From: Bacteroidetes bacterium HGW-Bacteroidetes-12
Lineage (GTDB): Bacteria; Bacteroidota; Bacteroidia; Flavobacteriales_E; Vicingaceae
Length of the DNA stretch: 9,694 bases
Direction of reading: 5' to 3'
Assembly (NCBI GenBank): GCA_002841035.1
Contig: PHDR01000075.1
Coordinates: forward strand, 1-9,694
This document shows, one piece after another, positions 1 to 6,974 of this stretch (position 1 is its first letter; each line of letters opens with the position of its first letter). The notes below the pieces were generated by a model. That model made no database searches. It was not told the DNA's origin and saw only the letters and a program-made list of their open reading frames with translations. The translations under genes were made by a program, and so were the position numbers.

Positions 1-111
1 AAAAAGGGCGGGACACCCAAAAATTCATTTTTAAAATTTTTAATATCTGAAAATTAGCACTTTATGATATTTGTTTTTTTTGGCTGCGGAAAACAGGTGG
101 GATTTTTTAAT
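1..111. other. Non-coding edge downstream of lptD
   Basis: This is the 3' side of lptD, which is transcribed toward position 1. It is mostly A/T runs, with two more GC-rich islands: positions 6-18 (GGGCGGGACACCC) and 82-101. No convincing stem-loop terminator is visible; the only pairing I find at 82-101 is a 3-bp CTG/CAG. The first 20 bases could be the rim of an intergenic repeat or of another gene cut by the window edge, but nothing here settles this. Confidence 0.4.
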
Positions 112-2661
112 CTAAAACACATTAGGCACACTTCTCCTAGTCATTTTTAAATCTTGCAAAATGGCAGATTTAATTTTTATGGTAAACAAATAACTTTGTC
201 TGATACCAAAAGGCACCCAATTGAATGACATTTCCCAACAATGTAAATCTCTATAAATATCAACAGTAGTGTAGGTAAAATCCTTTGCTTGAAAATCATA
301 ACCAGAAGTCATTCCTATTTTCCATTTTTGGGTAAGACTTAAATCGCCCGAAAAATTTAGTGTTTGAACGGTGGTTGATACAAATTGTGGTTTGGAATAC
401 CGAATGTTGTAATTTACATTTAATGTCCAAGGAACATTAAAATCAATAAAAGCTTCTGGATTGGCTCTGATGTAGGCTAATTCTTGTTCTGTTCCGAAAT
501 CACTTTTCTTTTCAGTAGTTGTGCTTTGTTTACTTTTAAGTGTGAATCCAATAGCCAAATTAGAGCTAACCAATCTGCCTATTTTCCCTGTTGAATTTAC
601 CTCAAAAAGGTTAATTTTTCTTCCCAAACTATCTAACTGATAAGGGTCTAGTTGTGCATTATAGTTCAGTGAGATAACTCTAAAAATATTGGTTCGAGCA
701 TCAATGCTAATGTTACTCCATCTAAGAGAATCGGCAATCATGTTATAACTACTTCTGAATCCTAAATTTTCCAATAATTTTATTTTTTTATCATCCCCTA
801 AGCTGTCTTTTCTATTCCGAACTTTCATTTCAAAATTATTTAGCAAACCTAAATTGATATTTCCAGCTTCCTGTCTGCTGGTAGTTCCATAAATTCCATT
901 TTCAAAAATGGAGTATTCAAATCGATTGTTTGTTGAATCAATGTAACTTTTCAATCCTTGATTGTTTTCAGGAATGTAAGACAATCCGATTGAAGGAGTA
1001 ATTACATGACGTAATGCTTTTATCATTTTCCCTTTATATTGATACATTCCATACATTTTTGTAGTTAAGGTTACATTCATATCGTAAGAATTAGCCCTAA
1101 CAAAACCATTAACAGTATCAACAACAAGTTCATTAATACTATTATCCCATTTCTTTTCTACAGATTCTATGTACCATAATTCACTATAATTAAATGATGG
1201 GTTTATTGTAAAATACTTCAATACTTTCATTGACGTGCTAATTGGAATAGCATGACGCATACCGTTTCTAAATTCTCCAGTCAACACATCTAAATTGTTT
1301 AGACTAAAAAGTGAATCACCTGCCGTAACTTCGTTTTTGAAATTCATAGAATAACTCATTCCAAAATTGTCTAATAAATCGTTTCTTTTTCCTGTTGTTT
1401 TGGTTTTTAAAGGTTGGAGTCTGCTAACATTGAATGCTATTTCTGGTAATCGAACAGTAACGGACTTTGACACATTATTCTGACTATGAAACCCATTTAT
1501 TGATAAATTAAAAGGTTTTTCATCCCAAGTTTTTTTATAGGAAATCGTTGAATTAAAAGTAGCACTTAAGAAATCTTGGGCAGAACTGTTAAAATTATTT
1601 GTAAAATTTTGACTTGTTCCGAAATTCACATTGGCAGAAAAATTACTGTTAGGCCTTGCCTTTGGGTCTTGCGAATGATTCCATCGAATAAAAAAATCTT
1701 TTCGTTCAGAAAAAGTAGGAAGTCCTTCAATTCCATTTTTAAAAATAGAATATCGAACATCTAAATTTCCATTAAAACGATATCGATTGTTATAATTGGA
1801 AATGAAATTACTGCCCCAACTTCCTTTAGAATAAATATCGCCTGTGAGTTGCATGGATAACTTTTCACTTACCCCCCAATAATAACCGCCTCCTAATAAG
1901 AAGAAACCAAACTGTCCGCTTTCGCCAGGTGTTGGAATTAAAATTCCAGATTGTTGTTTGTCTGTATTTGGGAAAAATCCAAAAGGAATACCTATTGGCG
2001 TTGGAACATCTTCAATAACTAAGTTTGCTGGTCCTGTAACAATTTTATCTTTGGGAATAATTTTTAATTTAGCAGAACTAAAATAATAATGTGGATGTGC
2101 TGCATTGCAAGTGGTGTATTTCCCATTCCTAATATACATCACATTATCAGGAGATTTATATACTTTTTTACCATGTATATAACTTTCTCCTTCATGTGTC
2201 ATAACTTCCGTGATGATACCTCTTTTTGTGTTAAAATTGTATTTAATATCGTGGGCTTGAAATTCTTTCCCGGCTTCTTTCATCACTGGTTCTCCAAAAA
2301 ACTTACCTGTAGAATCTTGTTTGCCTCTTGCCATTACCAAATTAGAATCTAAATTAATTTCAATTTCTTCTGCTTTAAGTTCAATATCCTCATAATAAAC
2401 TTCCACCTTGCCGAATAAATAAACCAATTTATTTTTCATGTCATATCGGATAGAATCAGAAGCTTTATACTGCAATTTGGAACCTAATGCATCTTTAGAA
2501 ATCATGCTGTCAGATAAATGAATAGATGAAACAGAATCGGTTAAGGAATCTTTTACTTCATTGCTTTGACTAAAGCTAATTAAAGAACACAGCAAAAACA
2601 CTATAAAACAGAAGCTATATAGAATTATATTTTTATTGGTATGACTATTGGTTAATTGCAC
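112..2661 (-). CDS. lptD: LPS-assembly protein LptD (outer-membrane translocon)
   Basis: LptD inserts lipopolysaccharide into the outer leaflet of the outer membrane, normally as a plug-and-barrel complex with LptE. The 849-residue product starts with a signal peptide (hydrophobic core about residues 12-30, likely cleavage after SFS at 29-31). An OstA/LptD-type beta-jellyroll follows at about 68-205, with repeated short strands such as DSIRYDMKNKLVYLFGKVEV. The conserved PTPIGIPFGFFP stretch (220-231) leads into a long C-terminal region rich in alternating aromatic and polar strands, typical of a beta-barrel, ending in phenylalanine. Length fits Bacteroidota LptD. The mature protein has only two cysteines, C185 and C808. 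The start is GTG: the in-frame stop TAA lies three codons upstream, and the next methionine (residue 53) would lose the signal peptide. The stop is TAG. The gene diverges from the amidase at 2867, also an envelope gene. Confidence 0.95.
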   Translation of the reverse strand: MQLTNSHTNKNIILYSFCFIVFLLCSLISFSQSNEVKDSLTDSVSSIHLSDSMISKDALGSKLQYKASDSIRYDMKNKLVYLFGKVEVYYEDIELKAEEIEINLDSNLVMARGKQDSTGKFFGEPVMKEAGKEFQAHDIKYNFNTKRGIITEVMTHEGESYIHGKKVYKSPDNVMYIRNGKYTTCNAAHPHYYFSSAKLKIIPKDKIVTGPANLVIEDVPTPIGIPFGFFPNTDKQQSGILIPTPGESGQFGFFLLGGGYYWGVSEKLSMQLTGDIYSKGSWGSNFISNYNNRYRFNGNLDVRYSIFKNGIEGLPTFSERKDFFIRWNHSQDPKARPNSNFSANVNFGTSQNFTNNFNSSAQDFLSATFNSTISYKKTWDEKPFNLSINGFHSQNNVSKSVTVRLPEIAFNVSRLQPLKTKTTGKRNDLLDNFGMSYSMNFKNEVTAGDSLFSLNNLDVLTGEFRNGMRHAIPISTSMKVLKYFTINPSFNYSELWYIESVEKKWDNSINELVVDTVNGFVRANSYDMNVTLTTKMYGMYQYKGKMIKALRHVITPSIGLSYIPENNQGLKSYIDSTNNRFEYSIFENGIYGTTSRQEAGNINLGLLNNFEMKVRNRKDSLGDDKKIKLLENLGFRSSYNMIADSLRWSNISIDARTNIFRVISLNYNAQLDPYQLDSLGRKINLFEVNSTGKIGRLVSSNLAIGFTLKSKQSTTTEKKSDFGTEQELAYIRANPEAFIDFNVPWTLNVNYNIRYSKPQFVSTTVQTLNFSGDLSLTQKWKIGMTSGYDFQAKDFTYTTVDIYRDLHCWEMSFNWVPFGIRQSYLFTIKIKSAILQDLKMTRRSVPNVF

Positions 2662-2719
2662 AAGAATTTACATGTCATAATATTATTGTTCATAACACGT
2701 TTTATCTATTTAAAGGAGT

Positions 2720-2754
2720 TAAATTTATTAACATTTCTTTTGTGATAAAACAAA
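2720..2754 (-). promoter_or_regulatory. Candidate lptD promoter (Bacteroidota type)
   Basis: Reading the minus strand, TTTG (2754-2751) and TAAATTTA (2727-2720) resemble the Bacteroidota -33 TTTG and -7 TAnnTTTG elements; the second misses only the final G. The spacer is 23 bases, at the upper end of what is usual. Transcription would start near 2713, giving a leader of about 50 bases before the GTG start of lptD. The motif is short and the region AT-rich, so a chance match is possible. Confidence 0.4.
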
Positions 2755-2757
2755 AGA
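2736..2757. repeat. Inverted repeat between lptD and amidase gene
   Basis: TCTTTTGT (2736-2743) and ACAAAAGA (2750-2757) are perfect 8-base inverted arms around the 6-base spacer GATAAA. The right arm covers the candidate -33 element of lptD. It could be an operator or a small hairpin. No regulator is encoded in the window, so the role is unknown. Confidence 0.4.
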
Positions 2758-2866
2758 GTTTTAACAAAGGGTCAAAGCTAAAAAAAATAAATTTGACATT
2801 ATTAAAACCATAATTTTTAACAGAATTATAATTGATAATTTCTTAAGTATCCACTTTTTAAACAAA

Positions 2867-4039
2867 ATGAATCATAATCGTATATATGCTCTTTTTTTGA
2901 TACTCACTTTTGTTGTTTCAACATCTTTTATTTTACCACCAGGTGGACAAGATTTTTATGGAATAAAAACAGTAGTAATTGATGCTGGACATGGAGGAAA
3001 GGATGGAGGATGCGTTGGAGAATATTCCAATGAAAAGACCATAGCATTAGCCATAGCATTAAAATTAGGTTCTTATATTGAAGAAAATTTTAAAGATGTT
3101 AAGGTGATTTACACTCGAACAACAGATGTTTTTATTGAATTGTCGGAACGAGCAAAAATTGCAAACCAAGCCAAAGCTGATTTATTTATTTGTGTACATG
3201 TAAATGCCGGTTCAGCAACCGCTATAGGAACAGAAACCTACGTAATGGGGCTGCACGTTTCTGAAGCTAACTTACGAGTTGCAAAAAGAGAAAATTCTTC
3301 CATACTCTATGAAGATGATTATGCTACACGTTACGAAAACTTTGATCCAAATTCACCCGAATCATATATTGCAATTACACTTAGACAAAATGCATTTATA
3401 GACCAAAGTTTAAATTTTGCAGCAAAAGTGCAACAACAATTTAAAGATAAAGTAGGTAGAATTGACAGAGGTGTTAAGCAAGCAGGGTTTTTAGTGCTGC
3501 ATCAAACAAATATGCCAAGTGTATTAATCGAAACAGGGTTTTTATCCAACAAAGAAGAAGAGAAATTTTTAAATTCCGCTATTAATCAAGATTATATGGC
3601 TTCTGCCATTTATAGAGCCTTTAAAGATTATAAACACGAGTTGGAAGAGAAAAATCATGTTAATGAACAAAAAATTAAAATAGAATCAGAAAAAGAACTT
3701 GTAAAATCCAACGAAAATCAAAAAGATTCAAAACAAAATAAACAAAAAAAACATGAAGTTACTTCTTCAGAAGATGGTTTGATTTATAAAATACAAATTG
3801 CTACTTCGTCAGTAAAAAAAGAACTCATTCCAAGTAATTTTAATGGCGTTGAAAATGTGGAGTATTATGAAGCGGGAGGCATTTTTCGCTATACAGTAGG
3901 TAGAGAGAAGTCCATTTCGGAAGCAAATATTTTGCAGCTTACACTTCGAGAAAAAGGATTTGTTGATGCTTTTATTGTTGCTTTTAATGATGGCAAACGC
4001 ATTGCCCTAAGCGAAGCAATCAAGTTAGAGAAAGAATAA
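2867..4039 (+). CDS. N-acetylmuramoyl-L-alanine amidase with C-terminal SPOR-like domain
   Basis: This is an Amidase_3 family zinc enzyme that cleaves the bond between MurNAc and L-alanine in peptidoglycan, acting in the periplasm during wall turnover or cell separation. The 390-residue protein has a signal peptide (about 1-23) and a catalytic domain at about 34-255. The expected zinc and catalytic residues are visible: H42 in DAGHGGKD, E56 in SNEKT, H111 in CVHVNA and E222 in LIETGFLSN. A segment at about 128-185 is inserted between the third and last motif, as in other Bacteroidota amidases and comparable in place to the regulatory helix of the AmiA/B/C type. A charged linker (258-302, rich in K, E, N, Q) leads to a region at 305-375 with the YKIQIA...FRYTVG...AFIVAF pattern of a SPOR domain, which binds denuded glycan at division sites. 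Start ATG at 2867; no clear Shine-Dalgarno. It diverges from lptD. Confidence 0.93.
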   Translation: MNHNRIYALFLILTFVVSTSFILPPGGQDFYGIKTVVIDAGHGGKDGGCVGEYSNEKTIALAIALKLGSYIEENFKDVKVIYTRTTDVFIELSERAKIANQAKADLFICVHVNAGSATAIGTETYVMGLHVSEANLRVAKRENSSILYEDDYATRYENFDPNSPESYIAITLRQNAFIDQSLNFAAKVQQQFKDKVGRIDRGVKQAGFLVLHQTNMPSVLIETGFLSNKEEEKFLNSAINQDYMASAIYRAFKDYKHELEEKNHVNEQKIKIESEKELVKSNENQKDSKQNKQKKHEVTSSEDGLIYKIQIATSSVKKELIPSNFNGVENVEYYEAGGIFRYTVGREKSISEANILQLTLREKGFVDAFIVAFNDGKRIALSEAIKLEKE

Positions 4040-4287
4040 TAAGTGTTTTCTTTTGCCTATACTTTACTAAACTTCCTAATGCGTTTGTTGAGTGCTTAGA
4101 TTTCTAGTTCTTCTTCGCTCAAATTTAGCACTTCCCATTCTGTTAAATTGTGAGCGCCCATTGATTCCTTTGATTCCTCGTAAAATTCAAAAAACTTATT
4201 GTTAACCAGAACTCAAGTTATATGGTAAAGTTGGATGTGGTAAAGAGAGAATGTGTAGCTACAAGCACACACATAACAGAGCAAATC
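4040..4287. other. Convergent spacer between amidase and symporter genes
   Basis: Two genes end facing each other across 248 bases. Besides the coding-like remnant described separately, there is a perfect 10-bp palindrome TGTAGCTACA (4254-4263) followed by an AC-rich stretch. I see no GC-rich stem with a T-run that would serve as a clear terminator for either gene. Confidence 0.5.
4096..4212 (-). pseudogene. Coding-like remnant, possible 3' end of a lost gene
   Basis: The minus strand between TGA (4215-4213) and TAA (4098-4096) is open for 38 codons and reads as natural protein. Segments are KFFEFYEESKESMGAHNL and TEWEVLNLSEEELEI, a charged, amphipathic tail with well mixed residues. The only ATG is at 4161 and would give 21 residues. 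No start serves the whole stretch except possibly CTG at 4209. The frame directly upstream is stopped, so this looks like the C-terminus of a gene whose body was lost. I do not recognise the family. It could also be a chance open stretch, and the 9-base direct repeat around 4162-4179 creates the repeated ES residues. Confidence 0.35.
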
Positions 4288-6009
4288 TTATTTGGTTTTA
4301 ACAAAAGACTGAATTAGTGCAGCAAATCCAATCACCAAGCCACAGCCAATAACATTGTACCACAAATAGCCAACTTCTTTAACAGGTGTTTGAAGGAGGT
4401 AGGAGAAAATATCTTGACCGAAGAAGTGCAAAATAATTACAGCAGATTGAGCAATTATTGCTGCAATAAATGTGGCTTTTCCTTTAATTTTATGAATGAA
4501 AAAAGCAACCAAGAAAATGCCTAAAATAGTTCCATAAAAAATAGAACCTAAAATATTTACGGCTTCAATTAGGTTTTCGAGCAATTGGGCAAACAATGCA
4601 AAGCTAATGGCTATAACACCCCAAAAAGCAGTGAAGAATTTAGAAATTAAAACCATCTTTCTATCGCTTGTTGCAGCAGATTTTTTATAGAGTCGTTTGT
4701 AAAAATCTATGGTAGTTGTAGATGCCAAGGCATTTAATTCGCCCGAAGTGCTGGACATGGCTGCCGAGAAAATTACCGCCAACAATAAGCCTATCATACC
4801 AATAGGCATATAATTCATAATAAATGATAGAAAAATATAATCGGAGTCTTTTGATTTGCTTTCGGGTACGGCTTTTAAAATAATAGCTTTGGCTTGGTTT
4901 TTTAGTTCAATTTCTTGTTTATCTTTTTGTTGAGCTAACTTAATGGCTTGGTCAATTTCTGTTGGATTGGTAGAAGTGCTTATTTGTTCTAAGTATTGTT
5001 TTTTCTCACTAAATACTACTTGGTAATCCTCTTCAATGGCTTTCAGTTCCGGTGCATATTCGGTTTGGTAAGCTTGGTCTAAACTCGTTTGGTTAAACAG
5101 AATTCGGTGTTCTTGAAATTGAAAAAATACAAAAACCATGATTCCTACAAATAGAATAAAAAACTGCATAGGAATTTTCAGCAAGGCATTAAACATTAAT
5201 CCCATTCTGCTTTCATACACCGACTTCCCGCTTAAGTAGCGTTGTACTTGTGATTGGTCGGTGCCAAAATAGGAGAGGGCTAAAAAAGTTCCGCCCGTAA
5301 TACCTGTCCAAAAGGTATAGCGTTTATCAATGTCTAACGAAAAATCAATCACATTCATTTTATCCATCATTCCTGCAATTGATATAGCTTCGCCAAAAGA
5401 AACATTTTCGGGTAGGTTAAAAACAATAATAAAAAAGGCAATAAACATTCCTCCCATTATTACTGCCATTTGCCATTTTTGGGTAAGGCTAACAGCTTTT
5501 GTACCTCCAGAAACGGTGTAAACAATTACCAATGCACCAATCAATAAAATGGTAATATCGAGTTGCCAACCTAATGCAGTTGCAATAATTATGGCAGGAG
5601 CATAAATGGTTATTCCGGCAGCTAACCCACGCTGAATTAGAAAAAGTGAGGCTGCTAACAACCTACTTTCAATTCCAAAGCGAGTTTCCAAATATTCGTA
5701 GGCGGTATAAACTTTTAGTTTGTAATAAATAGGAATAAAAACTGCCGAAACAATGATGAGTGCAATGGGCAAACCTAAATAATTTTGCACAAAGCCCATT
5801 CCCGATTCAAACGCTTGCCCAGGAGTAGAAATAAAAGTGATGGCACTGGCTTGCGTTGCCATAACTGAAAGTCCGATGGTTGCCCATTTCATATCATTTC
5901 CACCCTTAAGGTAGTTTTCAATGTTTTGGCTTTTTCGGGTTTTCCAAGCACCATAAATGGCAATAAAACCAAGTGTTCCGAGTAAAACTATCCAATCTAT
6001 GCTGCTCAT
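4288..6009 (-). CDS. Sodium:solute symporter (SSS family)
   Basis: This is an inner-membrane transporter that uses the sodium gradient to take up a small solute; the substrate cannot be read from the sequence. The 573-residue protein has the LeuT-like SSS layout with about 13 hydrophobic segments. Family marks include the unwound first helix region LSVMATQASAITFIS (47-61), the conserved loop ALSYFGTDQSQVQRYLSGKS (244-263) and SAAMSSTSGELNA (415-427), whose serines 419-420 match the Na2-site position of known SSS proteins. A hydrophilic, probably helical insertion (about 300-390) sits between two membrane helices; I recall similar insertions in other Bacteroidota members. The ATG start overlaps the stop of the upstream 40-residue membrane protein (ATGA at 6009-6006), implying translational coupling. 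The gene ends facing the amidase gene. Confidence 0.92.
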   Translation of the reverse strand: MSSIDWIVLLGTLGFIAIYGAWKTRKSQNIENYLKGGNDMKWATIGLSVMATQASAITFISTPGQAFESGMGFVQNYLGLPIALIIVSAVFIPIYYKLKVYTAYEYLETRFGIESRLLAASLFLIQRGLAAGITIYAPAIIIATALGWQLDITILLIGALVIVYTVSGGTKAVSLTQKWQMAVIMGGMFIAFFIIVFNLPENVSFGEAISIAGMMDKMNVIDFSLDIDKRYTFWTGITGGTFLALSYFGTDQSQVQRYLSGKSVYESRMGLMFNALLKIPMQFFILFVGIMVFVFFQFQEHRILFNQTSLDQAYQTEYAPELKAIEEDYQVVFSEKKQYLEQISTSTNPTEIDQAIKLAQQKDKQEIELKNQAKAIILKAVPESKSKDSDYIFLSFIMNYMPIGMIGLLLAVIFSAAMSSTSGELNALASTTTIDFYKRLYKKSAATSDRKMVLISKFFTAFWGVIAISFALFAQLLENLIEAVNILGSIFYGTILGIFLVAFFIHKIKGKATFIAAIIAQSAVIILHFFGQDIFSYLLQTPVKEVGYLWYNVIGCGLVIGFAALIQSFVKTK

Positions 6010-6128
6010 GGTTTATAATGGGTAGTTATGAGTTGAAAAAGAAGTATCAAAAAAACTAAGAAGCCTACCACGAAAATGTAGAAACCTTTCCATGACTTGA
6101 AAAAAGGTGGAAGTTGGTTGTTGTTCAT
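6006..6128 (-). CDS. Small single-helix membrane protein coupled to the symporter
   Basis: A 40-residue protein with a polar start (MNNNQLPPFFKSWKG), one membrane helix at about 15-35 and a short basic tail. It overlaps the symporter by ATGA, so both are probably translated in sequence and act together, perhaps as an accessory subunit. I recall similarly placed tiny membrane proteins before symporter genes in other Bacteroidota but cannot name a family with certainty. The frame stays open upstream to an ATG at 6191. That start is rejected because it lies inside the terminator hairpin, and residues it would add (WVFVF) are just the hairpin arm and its T-tail. The ATG at 6128 is therefore chosen. 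Confidence 0.8.
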   Translation of the reverse strand: MNNNQLPPFFKSWKGFYIFVVGFLVFLILLFQLITTHYKP

Positions 6129-6179
6129 AATAGTTTTTTGTTGTGCTAAATTCGGAAAAAATTGTGGAAGTATAAAAAC

Positions 6180-6213
6180 AAAAACCCACACTTATTAATA
6201 AGTGTGGGTTTTT
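6180..6213 (-). terminator. Strong palindromic terminator after the peroxiredoxin-like gene
   Basis: A perfect 34-bp palindrome with centre TTAA between 6195 and 6198. The stem contains AACCCACACTTA paired with its complement. On the minus strand the stem is followed by TTTTTGTTTTTAT, so it fits a Rho-independent terminator for the gene ending at 6232. The plus strand also has a T-rich run after the stem (6209-6228), so it could work in both directions, although no plus-strand gene ends here. It insulates the symporter pair from upstream transcription. Confidence 0.85.
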
Positions 6214-6231
6214 ATAGATTTTTTTTTAAAT

Positions 6232-6828
6232 TCACTTTAATGTTTTAAGAACAGCTAAAAGCATAGCAGCACTTAAACGGGCTTTCACATTTGGATTGAT
6301 GTATTCAAAATCAATCACTCCTGTTGTGTTAAAAACAAAAACAGAAGGTACAGGTAATATTCCTTCGTTGGCATTTCCTGAAGCTTCTAACAACATAGGT
6401 TTGTATTGGTCTGGAGCTTTAAAAGCGATACCAAATGCTTGGGCTACTTTTAAATCGGCATCTGAATATAATTTATAAGTTAATTTATGTTTTCCTAACG
6501 ATTCTTTTAGTTTTTCAGGAGAATCGGGGCTGATAGCTACCATTTGAAAGCCTAAAGCATTAATTTCTTTTTCAGCTTCTTGCAATTCGGCTAAATGTGC
6601 ATTACAAAACGGACACCAACCACCTCTATAAAACATTATTATTGTTGGTTTTTCTGTTAAAATTGCTTTTAATGAAGTAGCTTTTCCGTTAATGTCTTTT
6701 ACTTCAACATCAGGAGCGTTTTCGCCAATTAATAATGGAGAAATATCGGTAGCATTTTCAGCAACTTGTGCTTTAAAACTTAATGAAATAGCTGTTGCTA
6801 TTAATGTTAGTAAGATTGTTTTTTTCAT
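6232..6828 (-). CDS. Exported peroxiredoxin-like (AhpC/TSA, thioredoxin-fold) protein
   Basis: A 198-residue protein with a signal peptide (MKKTILLTLIATAISLSFKA, cleaved near residue 20), so it should act in the periplasm. The mature part has the thioredoxin fold of the AhpC/TSA superfamily: start GENAPDVEVKDINGK (35-49), strand PTIIMFYRGG (61-70), active-site WCPFC with C72 and C75, the AISPDSPEKL loop (98-107) and the VPSVFVF cis-proline region (P161). The WCPFC form matches the peroxiredoxin-like proteins rather than classical two-cysteine AhpC. Likely roles are reduction of peroxides or of protein thiols in the envelope, and the sequence alone does not decide between them. It is transcribed alone: a 146-bp AT-rich spacer lies upstream and the strong terminator follows the stop. 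Confidence 0.9.
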   Translation of the reverse strand: MKKTILLTLIATAISLSFKAQVAENATDISPLLIGENAPDVEVKDINGKATSLKAILTEKPTIIMFYRGGWCPFCNAHLAELQEAEKEINALGFQMVAISPDSPEKLKESLGKHKLTYKLYSDADLKVAQAFGIAFKAPDQYKPMLLEASGNANEGILPVPSVFVFNTTGVIDFEYINPNVKARLSAAMLLAVLKTLK

Positions 6829-6974
6829 AATTTAATTTTTATTTAGATTGAATAAATTTTAGTTGAGTGCTAAATTACACTAAACAATTTTGTTAAGCAT
6901 AATTTTAACATTTTTTAAATGTTTGTTGTTTAAACGGTATAATTTATAGTGTTCAATAAGGGTGATTTTATTTT
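6829..6974. other. AT-rich spacer upstream of the peroxiredoxin-like gene
   Basis: The spacer holds a small inverted repeat, AACATTT (6907-6913) and AAATGTT (6917-6923) with a 3-base loop. This could be a weak terminator for the DUF1348 gene that ends at 6975, but it is all A/T except one pair per arm. I find no convincing -33/-7 promoter pair for the peroxiredoxin-like gene. Confidence 0.3.

Noticed and set aside
2046..2053. TATCTTTG on the plus strand inside lptD; the same word occurs at 8671-8678 inside the SRPBCC gene
   Set aside because: It matches the -7 promoter box but lies antisense in coding regions with no gene to drive. It shows that the six-base motif arises by chance, and so tempers the promoter calls.
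2089..2352. Plus-strand open frame of 87 codons inside lptD, and similar antisense frames inside the symporter, peroxiredoxin-like, lipoprotein and pyrE genes
   Set aside because: All lie antisense to well supported genes and show no family features, so they are by-products of the coding strand's composition.
2793..2832. TTGACA (2793-2798) and TATAAT (2827-2832) as an E. coli-type promoter for the amidase gene
   Set aside because: The spacing is 28 bases, far from 17, and Bacteroidota use a different -33/-7 promoter type. A TAATTTTT box at 2811 is 15 bases from TTG, which is also too close to accept with confidence.
4252..4274. TGTGTAGCTACA and the following ACACACA as a terminator hairpin for the symporter
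   Set aside because: It is on the right side of the gene, but the stem is short and imperfect and no T-run follows it on the minus strand.
6129..6191. N-terminal extension of the small membrane protein, starting at ATG 6191
   Set aside because: The first codons are the arm and T-tail of the 34-bp terminator hairpin, so transcripts from upstream would end there. The ATG at 6128 gives a sensible single-helix protein.
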